64,000 nt of DNA from assembly GCF_008056315.1 (NCBI RefSeq), contig NZ_VRKQ01000008.1, positions 824,957 to 888,956 of the forward strand. The letters are read 5' to 3'. The notes under the pieces were generated by a model. That model was given only the letters and a program-made list of their open reading frames with translations, did no database searches and had not been told where the DNA came from. Made by a program: the position numbers and the translations under genes. The DNA comes from Seonamhaeicola maritimus (GTDB lineage Bacteria > Bacteroidota > Bacteroidia > Flavobacteriales > Flavobacteriaceae). Positions 62,851 to 64,000 of this stretch are shown here, one piece after another; positions within the stretch are counted from its first letter, which is position 1, and each line of letters begins with the position of its first letter.

Positions 62851-64000
62851 TTAAATGGATAATTTTATACCCATGGCCCATGAACGCATGAACGGATAAA
62901 CACTTGCATTTGTGCTAGCTCTAAACTCTGGATCATAACCATCTTTTACACTTGTGAACTCAAACAAATCGTTTCCTGAAAAATAAACACGTACATTATT
63001 AATTGGAGTACCACCTATTTTTAAGCCTTTAATATTATAACCTATAATTAGTTGTTTTAATCTAAGGTATTTATTGTTTTGTAAAATATGGTCTTTACTT
63101 CTGTAGTTCCATCTAGATATACCACGTTGTGTAGTTAATCTAGGGAATTCTGCATTACGGTTATCTTCGGTCCAAGTTCTACCTAACCACGTGTTAGATT
63201 GGTTTTGCCACTCAGCTTGAAATGGTTGTGCAAAATAACCTGTTCTATAAATGTTATGCTTAAGGGCTCCTTGGAAGAATGCACTTAAATCCCAGTTTTT
63301 ATATTTTACATCAAAATTTAATCCGTAAACATAATGCGGTTGAGCATCACCATGGTAAGTTAAATCGTCATTATTAATAACGCCATCACCATTAGAATCT
63401 ACAACTTTCATGTCACCTGGACGTAAGGCATTGTTTGAAGTTTGTGAAGGTAAAATACCTCCTGCAGTAAGACCAGCATAATAAGCATCAACTTCGGCCT
63501 GCGAGTCAAAATACCCATCAGTTTCCCATAAATAAAAGGAGTTAATTGGCTTCCCTTCAATAATTTCATTACCACTATTAAGGTTTTCTGTAGGTACACC
63601 TAAGAAACCTTCTTCTTCATAGAAATCTACTACCTCATTTCGGCTGTCACTCATGTTAGCACTAACAGAAAGGTCAAAATCTCCAATTTGGTCTCTCCAG
63701 CCAATTGCAAATTCCCATCCTTTGGTTTCAAGAATACCTTCATTTGTAAACGGTGGATTTGTACCTAAAGTTTCTGGTCTAGCTCTTCTAATAAGCATAC
63801 CAATGTTCTTCTTTTTAAATAAGTCAACAGAACCGAATACCTTGTTGTTAAATAATCTGAAATCTAAACCTATTTCTTTATTTACAAGACGTTCCCATGT
63901 AGTGGTACTACTAAATAAACTACTGGCAACTGATGTTCCTTGCTGAGCGGCGTTGGTTTGTCCAAAAATTGTTGAACCAGTTCCAACAGTTGATAAGTAA
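62851..64000 (-). CDS. SusC/RagA-type TonB-dependent transporter, C-terminal part
   Basis: The last 382 residues of a SusC-type receptor; the frame is open to the window edge, so the signal, plug and most of the barrel are outside. Visible barrel features: WERLVNKEIGLDFRLFNNKV, GWEFAIGWRDQIGDFDLSV, VYGLNFDVKYKNWDLSAFFQG and the closing FMRSWAMGIKLSI. A turn with DSNGDGVINNDDLTYHGDAQP is the usual SusC loop. It imports the oligosaccharide held by the SusD partner, powered by TonB. Confidence 0.93.
   Translation of the reverse strand, partial: YLSTVGTGSTIFGQTNAAQQGTSVASSLFSSTTTWERLVNKEIGLDFRLFNNKVFGSVDLFKKKNIGMLIRRARPETLGTNPPFTNEGILETKGWEFAIGWRDQIGDFDLSVSANMSDSRNEVVDFYEEEGFLGVPTENLNSGNEIIEGKPINSFYLWETDGYFDSQAEVDAYYAGLTAGGILPSQTSNNALRPGDMKVVDSNGDGVINNDDLTYHGDAQPHYVYGLNFDVKYKNWDLSAFFQGALKHNIYRTGYFAQPFQAEWQNQSNTWLGRTWTEDNRNAEFPRLTTQRGISRWNYRSKDHILQNNKYLRLKQLIIGYNIKGLKIGGTPINNVRVYFSGNDLFEFTSVKDGYDPEFRASTNASVYPFMRSWAMGIKLSI

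Overview
The window is chromosomal DNA from a member of the Flavobacteriaceae (Bacteroidota), probably marine. The DNA is AT-rich. Candidate promoters match the Bacteroidota form TTG-N19/20-TAnnTTTG. Lineage markers include GldI, a fused SecDF, SusC/SusD, a hybrid two-component regulator, a split methylmalonyl-CoA mutase and the DUF6090, DUF6122, DUF6588 and DUF5683 families. The left edge cuts gyrB and the right edge cuts a SusC-type receptor. No transposase, integrase, phage gene or CRISPR array was seen.

Layout. 0-6 kb: the end of gyrB, then a LacI-type regulator divergent from a double-DUF1080 protein and two Tat-exported Gfo/Idh/MocA oxidoreductases, which looks like a small glycoside 3-oxidation (3-keto-sugar) locus. 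6-13 kb: DUF6588 protein, malate dehydrogenase, a small exported protein, SecDF, an intergenic hairpin repeat and a DUF6090 protein. 13-20 kb (minus): nrnA, gldI, a cyclophilin-FKBP lipoprotein, lgt, a DUF192 lipoprotein, an unknown gene and a mutarotase-DUF3179 fusion. 20-29 kb: ndk, two cold-shock genes, DUF721/recF, a TPR protein, ribH, two tiny related membrane proteins, mutL, two rhomboid proteases and an EEP-family protein. 29-44.7 kb (minus): TonB receptor, PQQ-type sugar dehydrogenase and cytochrome c; udk, divIC-like and both methylmalonyl-CoA mutase subunits; then parA, parB, DUF5683, dapB, lepB, WbqC and DUF6122.

44.8-64 kb is the accessory part. After a tRNA-Pro(UGG), a tightly packed minus-strand operon encodes what looks like a complete use route for L-fucose: GH29 fucosidase, FucP-type permease, mutarotase, two SDR dehydrogenases, a UxaA-family dehydratase and an FAH-family hydrolase. 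It continues into lutABC. The non-phosphorylating fucose pathway ends in pyruvate plus L-lactate, so LutABC would convert the second product to pyruvate as well. No lactonase gene is seen. An AraC regulator and a 1400-residue hybrid sensor/regulator flank the operon, and a SusCD pair lies beyond the hybrid regulator.

Observations most worth a second look: the fucose-to-lactate operon and a fucose-type SDR lacking the catalytic lysine; repeated AGGCAAA sites and a palindrome before that operon; the mutarotase-DUF3179 fusion; a MutL whose C-terminal endonuclease motifs look degenerate; a TonB receptor coupled to a PQQ enzyme; the double-DUF1080 locus; and the intergenic hairpin repeat.
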